From positions 1 through 64,000 of the forward strand of contig NZ_JACOGK010000011.1 of assembly GCF_014269395.1 (NCBI RefSeq): a stretch of 64,000 nt of DNA. The letters are read 5' to 3'. Every line of letters begins with the position of its first letter. The first letter of the stretch is position 1. This DNA comes from Megasphaera hominis. GTDB taxonomy: Bacteria > Bacillota > Negativicutes > Veillonellales > Megasphaeraceae. Below the pieces are notes generated by a model. The model did no database searches and had not been told where the DNA came from. It was given only the letters and a program-made list of their open reading frames with translations. A program made the translations under genes and the position numbers. Of this stretch, positions 32,757-41,271 are shown piece after piece.

Positions 32757-34281
32757 GGCCTGTTACACCGCCACCTGGCTTATCCTTCTTGCCTTTACGT
32801 TCGTGGCGGCAGCCAGTACCGGCTTTTCTGTCTCCTTGCTCATCCGGCGGGGCTCGTATTTCTTCGATATTGCCGCTGCCATGGTGCCGCCGTCGTGGTC
32901 GTACGTGCCCGTCGTCGTGGCGCCATTATGGGCGACGATCCGCATGTCCTTAGCGGGCACGGCCTTAGGCGCCTTGCTGGGCCTGGTCTTGGCTGTCGCG
33001 GCCAACGCGTACGTCAATCCCTGGCCTTTTTTCCGCTTGCCCCTTAAGGGCCTGATTCATCTGGTGCGTACGATTCCGGCGTTGATCCTGGCCCTCTTAT
33101 GTACTTTCCTTGTGGGCATTGGCACCCTGGCCGGGACGCTGGCCCTCTTTCTCTATACGACGGCTGTCATGGCCCGCATCGGCTATGAGGATATGGAAAA
33201 TGCGGACCTGACGGCAGCCCGCGCTTTGGCAGCTGCCGGTTGTGGCCGTCTGAAGGCCTGCGTGCGGACTGTTTTGCCGGCCGTGCTTTCAGGCTATTTG
33301 ACGAACGTCCTCTATTTGCTGGAGGCCAACGTGCGCCATGCGGCGATCCTGGGCTTCGTCGGCGCCGGCGGCATTGGCCTGTTGCTCAATGAACGGCTGG
33401 CCTGGCGCGAATACGCTGACGTCGGCGCCATTCTCTTGCTCCTCTACGTCGTCGTCATTGTGACGGAAGGCCTGAGCGAATGGCTGCGCCGCGTCCTGGA
33501 CGGAACCTGTCGCCTGGGCCGTGCCGGACGGTTTTGCACGGGTCTTTCCCTGGCCCTGTTGGTCCTCATCTCCCTGACGGCCCTGCGCCTGCCTGAAGCA
33601 GGTCAGACGAGCCAGGCTGCAGCCGGTGCCCTCGTGAGCGGTCTCTTGCAGCCCGATTGGTCTCTCCTCTTGGCGACGGACCATACAGGCGTAGCCTATT
33701 TATTGTATGAAACCTTTTGTATTGCCTTTTTGGGAACCTTAGGCGGTTTAGTCATTGCAGCCTTCTTTTCCTTTATCGCGAGCTTTCGCCTGGCGCCGTG
33801 GGTCCTTTCCGTGCCGTCGCGCCTGGTCCTGCTTCTCATCCGCACGGTGCCGGTCTTTGTGTACGGCCTCATGTGGATCCGCGTTACCGGGCCGGGGCCC
33901 TTTGCCGGCGTTCTTACGCTTACCCTTTGCAGTGTCGGTCTCCTGGCCAAGCGCTTCCTCATTGCCATCGATGACATTGACCGTCGTCCCTATGGGGCCC
34001 TCCTGGCTCTGGGCAGCAGCCGGCCTGCTGCATTGGTGCGGGCCATTGTGCCACAGCTGGGGCCACGCTATGCGGCGGCAGTCTTGTACAGGCTGGATGT
34101 CAACTTACGTGATGCCGCTATTTTGGGGCTCGTCGGCGCCGGTGGTATTGGTACGCCCCTCATCCTGGCCATGATGCATTACGATTGGCACGCGGCGTCG
34201 TCCCTCCTGTGGGGACTCATCGCCTTAGTGACGGTCGTTGAGATGGCTTCAGAATGGCTGCGTAAGGTGCGGCGTTTTTAA
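32746..34281 (+). CDS. fused double permease of a phosphonate-type ABC transporter (PhnE-PhnE)
   Basis: 511 residues, about twice the usual PhnE length. Two homologous halves (about 1-255 and 270-511) each have about six hydrophobic segments and an EAA-type coupling loop: AAGCGRLKACVRTVLPAVLSG and ALGSSRPAALVRAIVPQLGP. Each half then ends with the same block, ANVRHAAILGFVGAGGIG and VNLRDAAILGLVGAGGIG. A normal transporter uses a PhnE homodimer, so the fusion supplies a covalent heterodimer whose halves have diverged. ATG at 32746 follows GGGAGGG. Confidence 0.9.
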   Translation: MKHRACYTATWLILLAFTFVAAASTGFSVSLLIRRGSYFFDIAAAMVPPSWSYVPVVVAPLWATIRMSLAGTALGALLGLVLAVAANAYVNPWPFFRLPLKGLIHLVRTIPALILALLCTFLVGIGTLAGTLALFLYTTAVMARIGYEDMENADLTAARALAAAGCGRLKACVRTVLPAVLSGYLTNVLYLLEANVRHAAILGFVGAGGIGLLLNERLAWREYADVGAILLLLYVVVIVTEGLSEWLRRVLDGTCRLGRAGRFCTGLSLALLVLISLTALRLPEAGQTSQAAAGALVSGLLQPDWSLLLATDHTGVAYLLYETFCIAFLGTLGGLVIAAFFSFIASFRLAPWVLSVPSRLVLLLIRTVPVFVYGLMWIRVTGPGPFAGVLTLTLCSVGLLAKRFLIAIDDIDRRPYGALLALGSSRPAALVRAIVPQLGPRYAAAVLYRLDVNLRDAAILGLVGAGGIGTPLILAMMHYDWHAASSLLWGLIALVTVVEMASEWLRKVRRF

Positions 34282-34293
34282 GGCAGGTCAGAT

Positions 34294-34339
34294 AAGGTGA
34301 TTACTCTTTGGCATAGATGCAGGAGTAATCGCCTTTTTT
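34294..34339 (+). terminator. terminator of the ABC transporter operon
   Basis: Stem AAGGTGATTACTC/GAGTAATCGCCTT (one mismatch-tolerant pair) plus a T run. Confidence 0.85.
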
Positions 34340-34466
34340 GGTATACTTTTCCTGCCATGAGGGCGTAAAGACTTGCTATTTGACAGGTTATGTGATATAT
34401 ATTTAAGTGTATATCTATGAGTGTATCCTATTAACTGTGTATTAGAAAAAGAAAAGGGGCTGTGGT

Positions 34467-35438
34467 ATGTACCATATAAGCATTCTTACAGGTCATCAAG
34501 ACGAAGACGATTTTGGAGAGCGGTTGGGCGATATTGCCGATGTTGCGTATTGCCCAGTTAGCGATGATGAAGAACAACTGGTAGACGAATTGAAGGATGC
34601 AGACATTATTATCTGCAAACATGAAAAGATAACGGCTTCACTCCTCGAAAAACTGGATGAGCTGAAGCTGATTGTGATTCTGCGTTCGCGTTTTGATAAT
34701 GTAGACGTACAGGCTGCGGCACAGCGGGGCGTTAAAGTCCTGCGCAATGCCGATTACTGCACGGACGATATTGCGGACCACACGTGTGCCATGATTCTGG
34801 CCTTGATTCGTCAGATTCCGGAATACCAGGATGATATCCGCCGGCACAGCCGTTGGCAGTTTGGCAGCGTGAAATGGGAGTTGCACCGTGTCAGCAGCCA
34901 TCTGATCGGCCTCGTTGGCTTTGGCCGTTCCGGACGCGCAGTAGCGGCCCGCATGCAGGCCTTTGGCTGTACCGTGCAGGCCTATGACCCGTTTGTAGAA
35001 GAAGAAGTCATGTTGGAACGGAATGTCAAACCCGTCGATTTCGATAAGCTCATGCGCACGAGTGATATTATTTCCCTCCACGTGCCGCTCAATGAAACGA
35101 CGCGCTATCTTTTCCGGGACGAACAGTTTGATGAAATGAAAGAAGGCTCTATGTTCGTCAATTGCAGCCGTGGCGGCCTCGTAGATGAAGCGGCCTTGTA
35201 CCACGCTGTCGACGACGGCCATGTGCGCAGTGCGGCTCTTGACGTCCTGTCCATGGAACACCCGGGGCCCATGATGCTTAAGATGATGACCCGGCAGGAG
35301 TTCCTGTTGACGCCGAGCATTGCCTCACACTCTGTAGAAGCAGAAAAGCAGCTGCATGATGATGCGGAACGCTATATTCGTGCCTTTGTGGCAGGTGAGA
35401 CGGAAAACCTCCCGTTTATCCCGGCCAGTGGCGTCTGA
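34467..35438 (+). CDS. D-isomer-specific 2-hydroxyacid dehydrogenase family protein
   Basis: 323 residues. NAD-binding Rossmann motif GLVGFGRSGRAVAARM near residue 145. Family catalytic regions: NCSRGGLVDEAAL (substrate-binding Arg), LDVLSMEHPGP in place of the usual DVxxxEP block, and PSIASHS (His). It would interconvert a 2-oxoacid and a D-2-hydroxyacid; CtBP/phosphoglycerate-dehydrogenase-like. No neighbour fixes the substrate. Monocistronic, followed by a terminator. Confidence 0.85.
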   Translation: MYHISILTGHQDEDDFGERLGDIADVAYCPVSDDEEQLVDELKDADIIICKHEKITASLLEKLDELKLIVILRSRFDNVDVQAAAQRGVKVLRNADYCTDDIADHTCAMILALIRQIPEYQDDIRRHSRWQFGSVKWELHRVSSHLIGLVGFGRSGRAVAARMQAFGCTVQAYDPFVEEEVMLERNVKPVDFDKLMRTSDIISLHVPLNETTRYLFRDEQFDEMKEGSMFVNCSRGGLVDEAALYHAVDDGHVRSAALDVLSMEHPGPMMLKMMTRQEFLLTPSIASHSVEAEKQLHDDAERYIRAFVAGETENLPFIPASGV

Positions 35439-35480
35439 TAGCCGCAGCATTTGCACTGAAAGTGAAAATCCTGTAAAATA

Positions 35481-35512
35481 TATAAACAGGCGTGTCGCCT
35501 GTTTATATTTTT
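35481..35512 (+). terminator. intrinsic terminator
   Basis: Stem TATAAACAGGCG/CGCCTGTTTATA with a TGT loop and T run, after the dehydrogenase gene. Confidence 0.9.
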
Positions 35513-35535
35513 ATTTAAAGGAGGTTTCTAGACTC

Positions 35536-36354
35536 TTGCGTATTTGGAAACTAGTAGGGATGGCTTTGGTATGTCTGGCCTTGCTCGCCGGCTGTGGCTT
35601 CACGGGAGAACAGAAGCAGGAAACAGTGGCAGCTCCGGAACCGGCAAAGCAGGTGGAAATGGCTGTGCCGAAAAACGGTGTGCCTGTCCTGATGTACCAT
35701 ATGATTGGTGTCGATCCGGCAGATCCGCACAATCAGGCGTGCCTGACAGAAGAAAATTTCCGTAAGCAGATGAAGTTCCTCAAAGATAACGATTTTCATC
35801 CGATTACGATGGAACAGCTCTATGAATACATGGCGTACAATAAACCCGTTCCGGTACGTCCCGTCGTGCTGACCTTTGACGATGGCTACCCGGATACGTA
35901 TTCTATCGTAATGCCTGTGATGAAAGAATATGGCTTTGCCTGTACCGTTTTTATCCCGACCTACGATGCAGACCAGAGTACGCGTCTGACGTGGCAGCAG
36001 ATCAAGGAAATGCAGGCTGCCGGCATGGAGATTGCCTCCCACGGCTATCATCATGAACGGGTCAACGAGATGGGCGGTAATACGCTGGAAGCAGAAATAC
36101 AAAAAAGCCAGGCTGAGCTCAAAGAGCACCTGGGCATTACGAATGAATATTTCTGTTATCCCTATGGCGGCTATAATCCCGCAGCGGCCAAGGTTCTGAA
36201 GCAGTTTGGCATCAAACTGGCCTTTACTATGGATCCGGGCTGGGCAAAATACGGCGATAATCCGTATGCTGTCAAACGCATCTGGATTGGCAATGAAGTG
36301 GATATTGATAATTTCAGGCAGCGCGTTACGACTGAAAAATATGAACAGCGATAG
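35536..36354 (+). CDS. polysaccharide deacetylase lipoprotein (CE4 family)
   Basis: About 272 residues. Lipobox LALLAGC near residue 22. The CE4 motifs are clear: VVLTFDDGYPDTY (catalytic Asp plus metal Asp), EIASHGYHHE (HxxxH metal site) and YFCYPYGGYNPAA. It resembles PgaB/IcaB-type deacetylases and likely acts on an envelope or exported polysaccharide. No ATG fits a lipoprotein signal; TTG at 35536, 11 bases after AAAGGAGG, gives Arg-Ile-Trp-Lys then the hydrophobic core and is the preferred start. The frame open from 35356 overlaps the previous gene and passes through a terminator. First of an envelope cluster with the next three genes. Confidence 0.82.
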   Translation: MRIWKLVGMALVCLALLAGCGFTGEQKQETVAAPEPAKQVEMAVPKNGVPVLMYHMIGVDPADPHNQACLTEENFRKQMKFLKDNDFHPITMEQLYEYMAYNKPVPVRPVVLTFDDGYPDTYSIVMPVMKEYGFACTVFIPTYDADQSTRLTWQQIKEMQAAGMEIASHGYHHERVNEMGGNTLEAEIQKSQAELKEHLGITNEYFCYPYGGYNPAAAKVLKQFGIKLAFTMDPGWAKYGDNPYAVKRIWIGNEVDIDNFRQRVTTEKYEQR

Positions 36355-36386
36355 AGACAGTTGCGTGCGTATACGATGAGGTAATT

Positions 36387-37325
36387 ATGAAACTGAAAGA
36401 TATAGGGAAGTTTTTCGTTGTACTGCTTGTATTCTTTGCGGTAACCTCTCCGGTTGTCGTACTGTTCGGGCCTTTTGATAATATTAAGCGGACCGTAGTC
36501 GGCGCCATCTTGAAGAGCCGTCACCCGCAATATATTACGTGGCTTTTTACGCAGGATGAAATCGATAAAATCTTAGGCGGTATCAGTACAGCTCCGAAGC
36601 AGGAATTATTTAAATTCAAGGTCCGTACGGACTCTTCGTTAAAATTGCAAAATATCGAATCCAGCCGTTTCAAGGGCTTTTTGCTGGAAATCCCTGATCC
36701 TAAGCGGGTCAAAGTGGGAACGGCAGAAAATATGGATGAAAAAGGGGAAACGACGAGTGGTATTGCCCAGCGCTACAACGCTGTAGCGGCCATCAATGCC
36801 GGCGGCTTCTATGATGCTAACGGCACCGGTACAGGCCGCAGTCCCTATGGCTTTATCGTCCACGACGGCAAGTTTATCCTCGGCGGCAACACGGCCGACA
36901 GTGAAGTCAATGAATTCATCGGCTTTACGAAAGATGGCAACCTCGTAGCCGGCAACTACAGCAAGGGCGAAATCATTTCCATGGATATTCAGGAAGGGAT
37001 TACCTTCGGGCCACCGCTGATCGTCAACGGCCAGAAAATGATCACTGTCGGTGACGGCGGCTGGGGCGTCGGTCCGCGTACGGCCATTGGCCAGCGCAAG
37101 GACGGCACGGTCTTGTTCCTGGTTATCGATGGGCGTCAGCCATCGTACTCCATTGGTGCAACGCTCCGCGACCTGCAGAATATCATGTATGAACAGGGCG
37201 CGTATATTGCAGCTAATCTGGACGGCGGTTCCAGTTCGACCTTATATCTGAATGGGAAAGTCGTAAACAAACCGGCGGATCTTCTCGGTGAACGAATGAT
37301 TCCGACGGCATTTATTGTGAAGTAG
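36387..37325 (+). CDS. phosphodiester glycosidase family (NAGPA domain) membrane-anchored protein
   Basis: 312 residues. One N-terminal membrane segment (FFVVLLVFFAVTSPVVVLF). The exported domain from about 110 matches the NAGPA/DUF2233 fold: AVAAINAGGFYD, SPYGFIVHDGKFI, GPRTAIGQRKDGTVLFLVIDGR and AANLDGGSSSTLYLNG. Members cleave GlcNAc-1-phosphodiester-type linkages or act on envelope polymers; YfiR-like sporulation and exopolysaccharide proteins share it. It follows a CE4 deacetylase by about 30 bases, suggesting joint work on a cell-surface glycan. Confidence 0.85.
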   Translation: MKLKDIGKFFVVLLVFFAVTSPVVVLFGPFDNIKRTVVGAILKSRHPQYITWLFTQDEIDKILGGISTAPKQELFKFKVRTDSSLKLQNIESSRFKGFLLEIPDPKRVKVGTAENMDEKGETTSGIAQRYNAVAAINAGGFYDANGTGTGRSPYGFIVHDGKFILGGNTADSEVNEFIGFTKDGNLVAGNYSKGEIISMDIQEGITFGPPLIVNGQKMITVGDGGWGVGPRTAIGQRKDGTVLFLVIDGRQPSYSIGATLRDLQNIMYEQGAYIAANLDGGSSSTLYLNGKVVNKPADLLGERMIPTAFIVK

Positions 37326-37335
37326 GAGGGGAATC

Positions 37336-38232
37336 ATGAAGCTGGGAAAAGTGCTTTTGGCATTCGCCATCGGCATCGGCATTCAGGCCGGTGTGTACTA
37401 CTACCTGGATACAGTCCTCTTTGCACCAACTTCGGATTTCCAGATTGGCAGTACGAATCAACAGGAAAAACTGGGCTTCGGTGTAGAACCGAATGGCCAG
37501 ACCTATTATTCCTATGATAAGCGGTTCATGGCGACGATTGTCGACGATGTCGTTTCTATTTATGAAGCCGGCAAGAGTTCGGAACCACAGCGTATCAGCC
37601 TGCATGGACGCAAGGTGTCGTTTTTCGAGTGGCTGCCTGACCGCGATTTGGCTATTTTTGCAACCTACGGCAAGGATGAAAAGACAGGCCGTTATGGCGT
37701 ATATATTGCCCAATATAACCCGATCTATCCGGACCGGGAATTGGATACGCCTATTGAAAATGCGCCTCAGGGCAGCAAGATTGTCGACGTAGCCTATTCG
37801 ACAGCGACGAACGTCGTCTATATGAAACTGGAAGTGGACAAGGACAAGTATCGCATTTACCGTACAGATGCTAACTATGATACACGCCGCATTAACGTCC
37901 AGGCAGAAAATATCGGCCGCATTGCTGTCTTCTACGACCAGGATATTTTCTTCTACGATAATCTGCGTACCGGTGTCGTATACATGTTTGACGGAGCAAC
38001 GAGCAGCTGGCGGGAAATTTCGCCGAGCGGCAAGTTCCGCCTCATTGGCATAGACGGCCAGGAAATCTTCATTGCCGAAATGAATTCGGATAATGAAGTA
38101 GTGGCAGCGTACCGCGGCCGCTTGAAGAAGGGCTTTACGAAGATTGCAACGTATAAGACACCAGAAAAATTCTCGGATATTACCTTGAACAGTATGCGTG
38201 AAGCTGCCGATAAGGTAGATAATAACAAATAA
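37336..38232 (+). CDS. membrane-anchored protein of unknown function
   Basis: 298 residues, not recognised. One N-terminal hydrophobic segment (KVLLAFAIGIGIQAGVYYYL) then an exported region with repeated short beta-rich units such as RFMATIVDDVVSIYEAG, DLAIFATYGKD, NVVYMKLEVDKDKYRIYRTD and DIFFYDNLRTGVVYMFDG. These recall beta-propeller blades (about six), but no family signature is clear. It begins 10 bases after the phosphodiester glycosidase stop with a strong GGAGGGG site, so it belongs to that operon. Confidence 0.7.
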   Translation: MKLGKVLLAFAIGIGIQAGVYYYLDTVLFAPTSDFQIGSTNQQEKLGFGVEPNGQTYYSYDKRFMATIVDDVVSIYEAGKSSEPQRISLHGRKVSFFEWLPDRDLAIFATYGKDEKTGRYGVYIAQYNPIYPDRELDTPIENAPQGSKIVDVAYSTATNVVYMKLEVDKDKYRIYRTDANYDTRRINVQAENIGRIAVFYDQDIFFYDNLRTGVVYMFDGATSSWREISPSGKFRLIGIDGQEIFIAEMNSDNEVVAAYRGRLKKGFTKIATYKTPEKFSDITLNSMREAADKVDNNK

Positions 38233-38281
38233 CCAGAGCGGGCGCCGTAAGGGCGCCTGTTACTGCATAGGAGTGAGTTAG

Positions 38282-38617
38282 ATGGCAAAAAATAAGATTC
38301 CTAAAAACCGTTCGCTGGAAGACATGTTTGCCGGCGTAAAAGAAGAAGTTACCTTTGAAACGGCAGACTGGGACGACGAAGAAACGGTGGCCAAGCGCCC
38401 TGTCGCTAAGAAAAAAGGCACCGGTACGTCGGCAGAAGATTTCCGCAAGCAGTTCTTTACCGATGAATTGCAGCAGCGTGTAGGAACGCTGCTCCTGGAA
38501 ATCAAGATGGCCTACTATAAGGACGGCGTAGGCGATATTTCCCTGGAAGTCGTCAAAGACGGCCGCAACGTAGTGATTAAAACGGCACCGAAAACGAGCA
38601 AAAAGCTGAAAAAATAA
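38282..38617 (+). CDS. small charged protein of unknown function
   Basis: 111 residues, not recognised. No signal peptide or membrane segment. The first half is lysine/acid-rich and probably disordered; the second half (LQQRVGTLLLEIKMAYYKDGVGDISLEVVKDGRNVVIKTAP) has a helix followed by two strands. It ends in a lysine-rich tail. Last gene of the envelope cluster, followed by a terminator. Confidence 0.6.
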   Translation: MAKNKIPKNRSLEDMFAGVKEEVTFETADWDDEETVAKRPVAKKKGTGTSAEDFRKQFFTDELQQRVGTLLLEIKMAYYKDGVGDISLEVVKDGRNVVIKTAPKTSKKLKK

Positions 38618-38626
38618 GCGCGAAAT

Positions 38627-38664
38627 AAAAATAGGACGCACCCGCTGGGTGCGTCCTATTTTAT
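38627..38664. terminator. bidirectional intrinsic terminator
   Basis: A 16-bp perfect stem (AAAATAGGACGCACCC with its complement) around GCT, between convergent genes. Confidence 0.92.
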
Positions 38665-38670
38665 AGGGCA

Positions 38671-39597
38671 TTATTGCTGCTGCCGTTCGGCAATGCGTTT
38701 GGCAATGGCGTGATACATCATGGCCGATAAGGGGACTGCTACGTGTACCTTTTCTGCCGTGCGGACCAGGAGACCGCTAAAGGTATCAAGCTCGCTCTTA
38801 CGGCCGGCCATAATGTCATTGGCCAGGGAACTGTAGACGTCCTTGTTCTTTTGGGCAATGACGCGGCCATAGATCGTTTCGACCAGGTCCTCCGGCAGGG
38901 CAATGCCTGTGGCGCGGCCGACGTTTGTTGCTTCTTCGAGGAGTGTGTGGAATTGTTCCTTTCCGTCGGGCCGGGCGAAGATGGCACCGATCGTTTCTTC
39001 ATAATAGGCGGTAATGACGTTAAAGGCGCAGTTCGTAATATATTTGATCCAGATCTGCGTGCCGATGGCAGCGCCTTCGTTATGGATGCGCAGGCCTTCA
39101 TGGGCGAGAATTTCTTCGACACGCCGGCAGCTGTCTGCGTCGTCGGAGCCAAAGAAAATACGGGCAAATTTGCCGCTTTGTTCAATGGAGAAATCGTCAT
39201 TGTATTTGGAGTTAATATAGACTGCGGCATCGATGATATGGCCTTGGGGGACGATCTCCCTGGCCTTTTCTGCATGGTCAATGCCGTTTTGGATGAGAAA
39301 GACGATCGTATCTGCACCGATGCAGGGAATGACTGCCTTGAGGGCAGCTTCGAGGGAATAATTTTTAACGCAGACAAAGATTACGTCCTGAATGCCTGCG
39401 TTGGCCGGTGTATCTGTCACGGCCGGATGGGTTACGTGTTCGCCGAAATATTCGCTGTGCAGGACGAGCCCTTTGGCAGCCAGCGATTCTTTACGGGCCT
39501 TACGGGCAATCAGTGTTACCTGGCCGGGATAATAGGTGCTGAGGAACGAGGCTAAATAGCCGCCTACGCCACCGATACCGGTTACCATTAATTTCAT
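38671..39597 (-). CDS. ketopantoate reductase family protein (paralogue 1)
   Basis: 308 residues. N-terminal NAD(P)-binding motif VTGIGGVGGYLASFL, then the family's VFVCVKNYSLEAAL and LIQNGIDHAEK (the PanE-type QNG stretch), and a C-terminal helical domain with KYITNCAFNVITA. PanE-family enzymes reduce ketopantoate in pantothenate synthesis, but many paralogues reduce other 2-oxoacids. Its start overlaps the stop of the paralogue upstream by 4 bases; the two form one transcript. Which of the two, if either, makes pantoate cannot be told. Confidence 0.85.
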   Translation of the reverse strand: MKLMVTGIGGVGGYLASFLSTYYPGQVTLIARKARKESLAAKGLVLHSEYFGEHVTHPAVTDTPANAGIQDVIFVCVKNYSLEAALKAVIPCIGADTIVFLIQNGIDHAEKAREIVPQGHIIDAAVYINSKYNDDFSIEQSGKFARIFFGSDDADSCRRVEEILAHEGLRIHNEGAAIGTQIWIKYITNCAFNVITAYYEETIGAIFARPDGKEQFHTLLEEATNVGRATGIALPEDLVETIYGRVIAQKNKDVYSSLANDIMAGRKSELDTFSGLLVRTAEKVHVAVPLSAMMYHAIAKRIAERQQQ

Positions 39598-40508
39598 ATA
39601 TGTGCCTCTCTTTCTTTTAATCCTTCATAAAAACGTTCTGTCAGGGGTACGGCTACACCCAATGCGTGAGCCTTGCGTACGAGGACGCCGCTGAATGTTT
39701 CCAGCTCACTGGGCCTATGGGCGGCAAAATCGCGGGCCATAGAACTGCTTAGGTCGAGGCCTCGCCGGTTGAGAAAGCGGTCATAAATGCGGGCCGTCAA
39801 ATCATCAGGCAGCTTGGCGCCATCGGCTATGGCAACGGCATAGGCTTCATCGAGAAGGGTCTGGAATTCCTTTAAGCGCGCCGGCGGTTCCAGCAGACCC
39901 CGTGTCGTACAGCCGTAATAGGCGGTAATGGTATTATAGCCGCAGTTGACGATGAATTTGTGCCAGAGCTCCGATTTCATATCGTCGGCAATGTAGCAGT
40001 TTATTTCGCCTTCGTGATTGAGAACGGAAACGACGCGGGCAGCGGCCTCTGCTTGTGGTGCTGCGACGATGATGCGGGCATAATTGCAATTATGGTCAAT
40101 GGAGTAATCAGGCCGGTAATTGGCCGCAATGTATACCAAGGCATTGACAACGATGCCGCCTTGCAGCAGAGAACGGGCCGTTTCGTAGTGATCGATGCCG
40201 TTCATGATGGGGACGACCAGCGTCTCCGGGCCTACGCAGGGCTGTACAGCCGCCAGCGCAGCGGGCAGGGAATAGTTTTTCGTGCAGATGAAGATCATAT
40301 CCTGAATGCCTGCTTCAGCCGGTGTATCCGTAACAGCCGGGTGGAAGACCTGTTCTCCCAGCAGCTGGCTGTGGACGACGAGGCCTTTTTCCCGTAAGGA
40401 ATCACGGCGCTTCTTGCGGGCAATGAGCGTCACTTCTGCATAGTGTGAGCAGAGAACGGCTGCGACGTAGCCGCCGACACCGCCAATGCCGGAAACCATG
40501 AGCTTCAT
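39594..40508 (-). CDS. ketopantoate reductase family protein (paralogue 2)
   Basis: 304 residues, the same fold as the overlapping downstream gene: VSGIGGVGGYVAAVL, IFICTKNYSLPAALA, PIMNGIDHYETA and KFIVNCGYNTITAYYG. Here the conserved Gln of QNGI is Met (IMNGI). The ATG at 40508 follows GAGGGTG; the open frame upstream to 40625 runs through the terminator of tRNA-Gly and is not real. Confidence 0.85.
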   Translation of the reverse strand: MKLMVSGIGGVGGYVAAVLCSHYAEVTLIARKKRRDSLREKGLVVHSQLLGEQVFHPAVTDTPAEAGIQDMIFICTKNYSLPAALAAVQPCVGPETLVVPIMNGIDHYETARSLLQGGIVVNALVYIAANYRPDYSIDHNCNYARIIVAAPQAEAAARVVSVLNHEGEINCYIADDMKSELWHKFIVNCGYNTITAYYGCTTRGLLEPPARLKEFQTLLDEAYAVAIADGAKLPDDLTARIYDRFLNRRGLDLSSSMARDFAAHRPSELETFSGVLVRKAHALGVAVPLTERFYEGLKEREAHI

Positions 40509-40555
40509 AATAACACCCTCTTTGTTTGGTATAGGTACGATTTTATTATAGCAGA

Positions 40556-40588
40556 AAAAAGGCCTTACTCCTATGAGTAAGGCCTTGA
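40556..40588 (-). terminator. terminator of tRNA-Gly
   Basis: Stem AAGGCCTTACTC/GAGTAAGGCCTT; the minus strand ends in a run of T residues, directly 3' of the tRNA. Confidence 0.88.
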
Positions 40589-40590
40589 TT

Positions 40591-40664
40591 TGGAGCGGAT
40601 GAAGGGGATCGAACCCTCGTACCAAGCTTGGGAAGCTCGTATTCTACCACTGAATTACACCCGC
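40591..40664 (-). tRNA. tRNA-Gly (anticodon CCC)
   Basis: A 74-base cloverleaf with encoded CCA and discriminator T. Acceptor GCGGGTG, anticodon stem CGAGC/GCTTG with loop TTCCCAA (anticodon CCC), T-loop GTTCGAT. The stem has one G-U pair. Confidence 0.93.
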
Positions 40665-40710
40665 ATGATAGGTACTTATATATTTTACCAGCAAATACTA
40701 TATTTGTAAA

Positions 40711-40745
40711 GAAAAAGAGCCCTATCATCTGTGATGGGGCTCTTG
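40711..40745 (-). terminator. terminator of the small secreted protein gene
   Basis: Stem AAGAGCCCTATCA/GTGATGGGGCTCTT (one G-U) with a minus-strand T run. Confidence 0.8.
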
Positions 40746-40749
40746 TATG

Positions 40750-41121
40750 TCAGCGGTTTTGTCCGTACGGTACATACGGATTAGGCTGCTGCTTTTGTTG
40801 GTTCTGGGATGGCGTTTGGTTTTGTGGCGGATTTTTCAGATTCTTACTGGCTTTTTTGGAATCCTTTTTATTGTCTTTCTTTACTTGCTTGTAGTCCTTG
40901 TTTGTATCCGCTTTATCCTTTTTTACGTTGTCGGTTTTATTTTTCTGGCTGTTCCATTTTGCCGTAGGATTAGCCTGTGGTGCCGGCTGTTGTGCCTGAA
41001 CCTGCTGACCCTGCCACGGGTAGGACGTATAGGACTGCTGGCCCTGGGCAAAGGCGAAGCTGCCGCTCATGGCAGCCGTTATAGCCGTCAGAACGGCCAT
41101 GTGTTTGATCATGTTCTTCAT
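40750..41121 (-). CDS. small exported Gln/Lys/Asn-rich protein, function unknown
   Basis: 123 residues. Signal peptide (MAVLTAITAAMSGSFAFAQG, cleavage after AFA). The mature protein is low-complexity: Q-rich first third, a Lys/Asp/Asn-rich middle (repeats of KKDNKKDSKKASKN type) and a Pro/Gln/Asn-rich end. It is probably disordered and positively charged, perhaps envelope-associated. No family recognised. ATG at 41121 follows AGGGGGA; the frame from 41214 is longer but has no ribosome site. Confidence 0.65.
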   Translation of the reverse strand: MKNMIKHMAVLTAITAAMSGSFAFAQGQQSYTSYPWQGQQVQAQQPAPQANPTAKWNSQKNKTDNVKKDKADTNKDYKQVKKDNKKDSKKASKNLKNPPQNQTPSQNQQKQQPNPYVPYGQNR

Positions 41122-41202
41122 CTGTATTCCCCCTTTGAAAGTAACTATAGTATAGTCTTTTTTTGTGACAAATATGTTGCAAAAGAGTAGCAATATGAAA
41201 AC

Positions 41203-41240
41203 AAAAAAGCGCACTGACTGGGGATGCAGTGCGCTTCTTT
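41203..41240 (-). terminator. terminator of the BASS transporter gene
   Basis: Perfect stem AAGCGCACTG/CAGTGCGCTT with a minus-strand T run. Confidence 0.85.
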
Positions 41241-41271
41241 GTTATGGTATATAGTAACCCGGTTAACAGCC

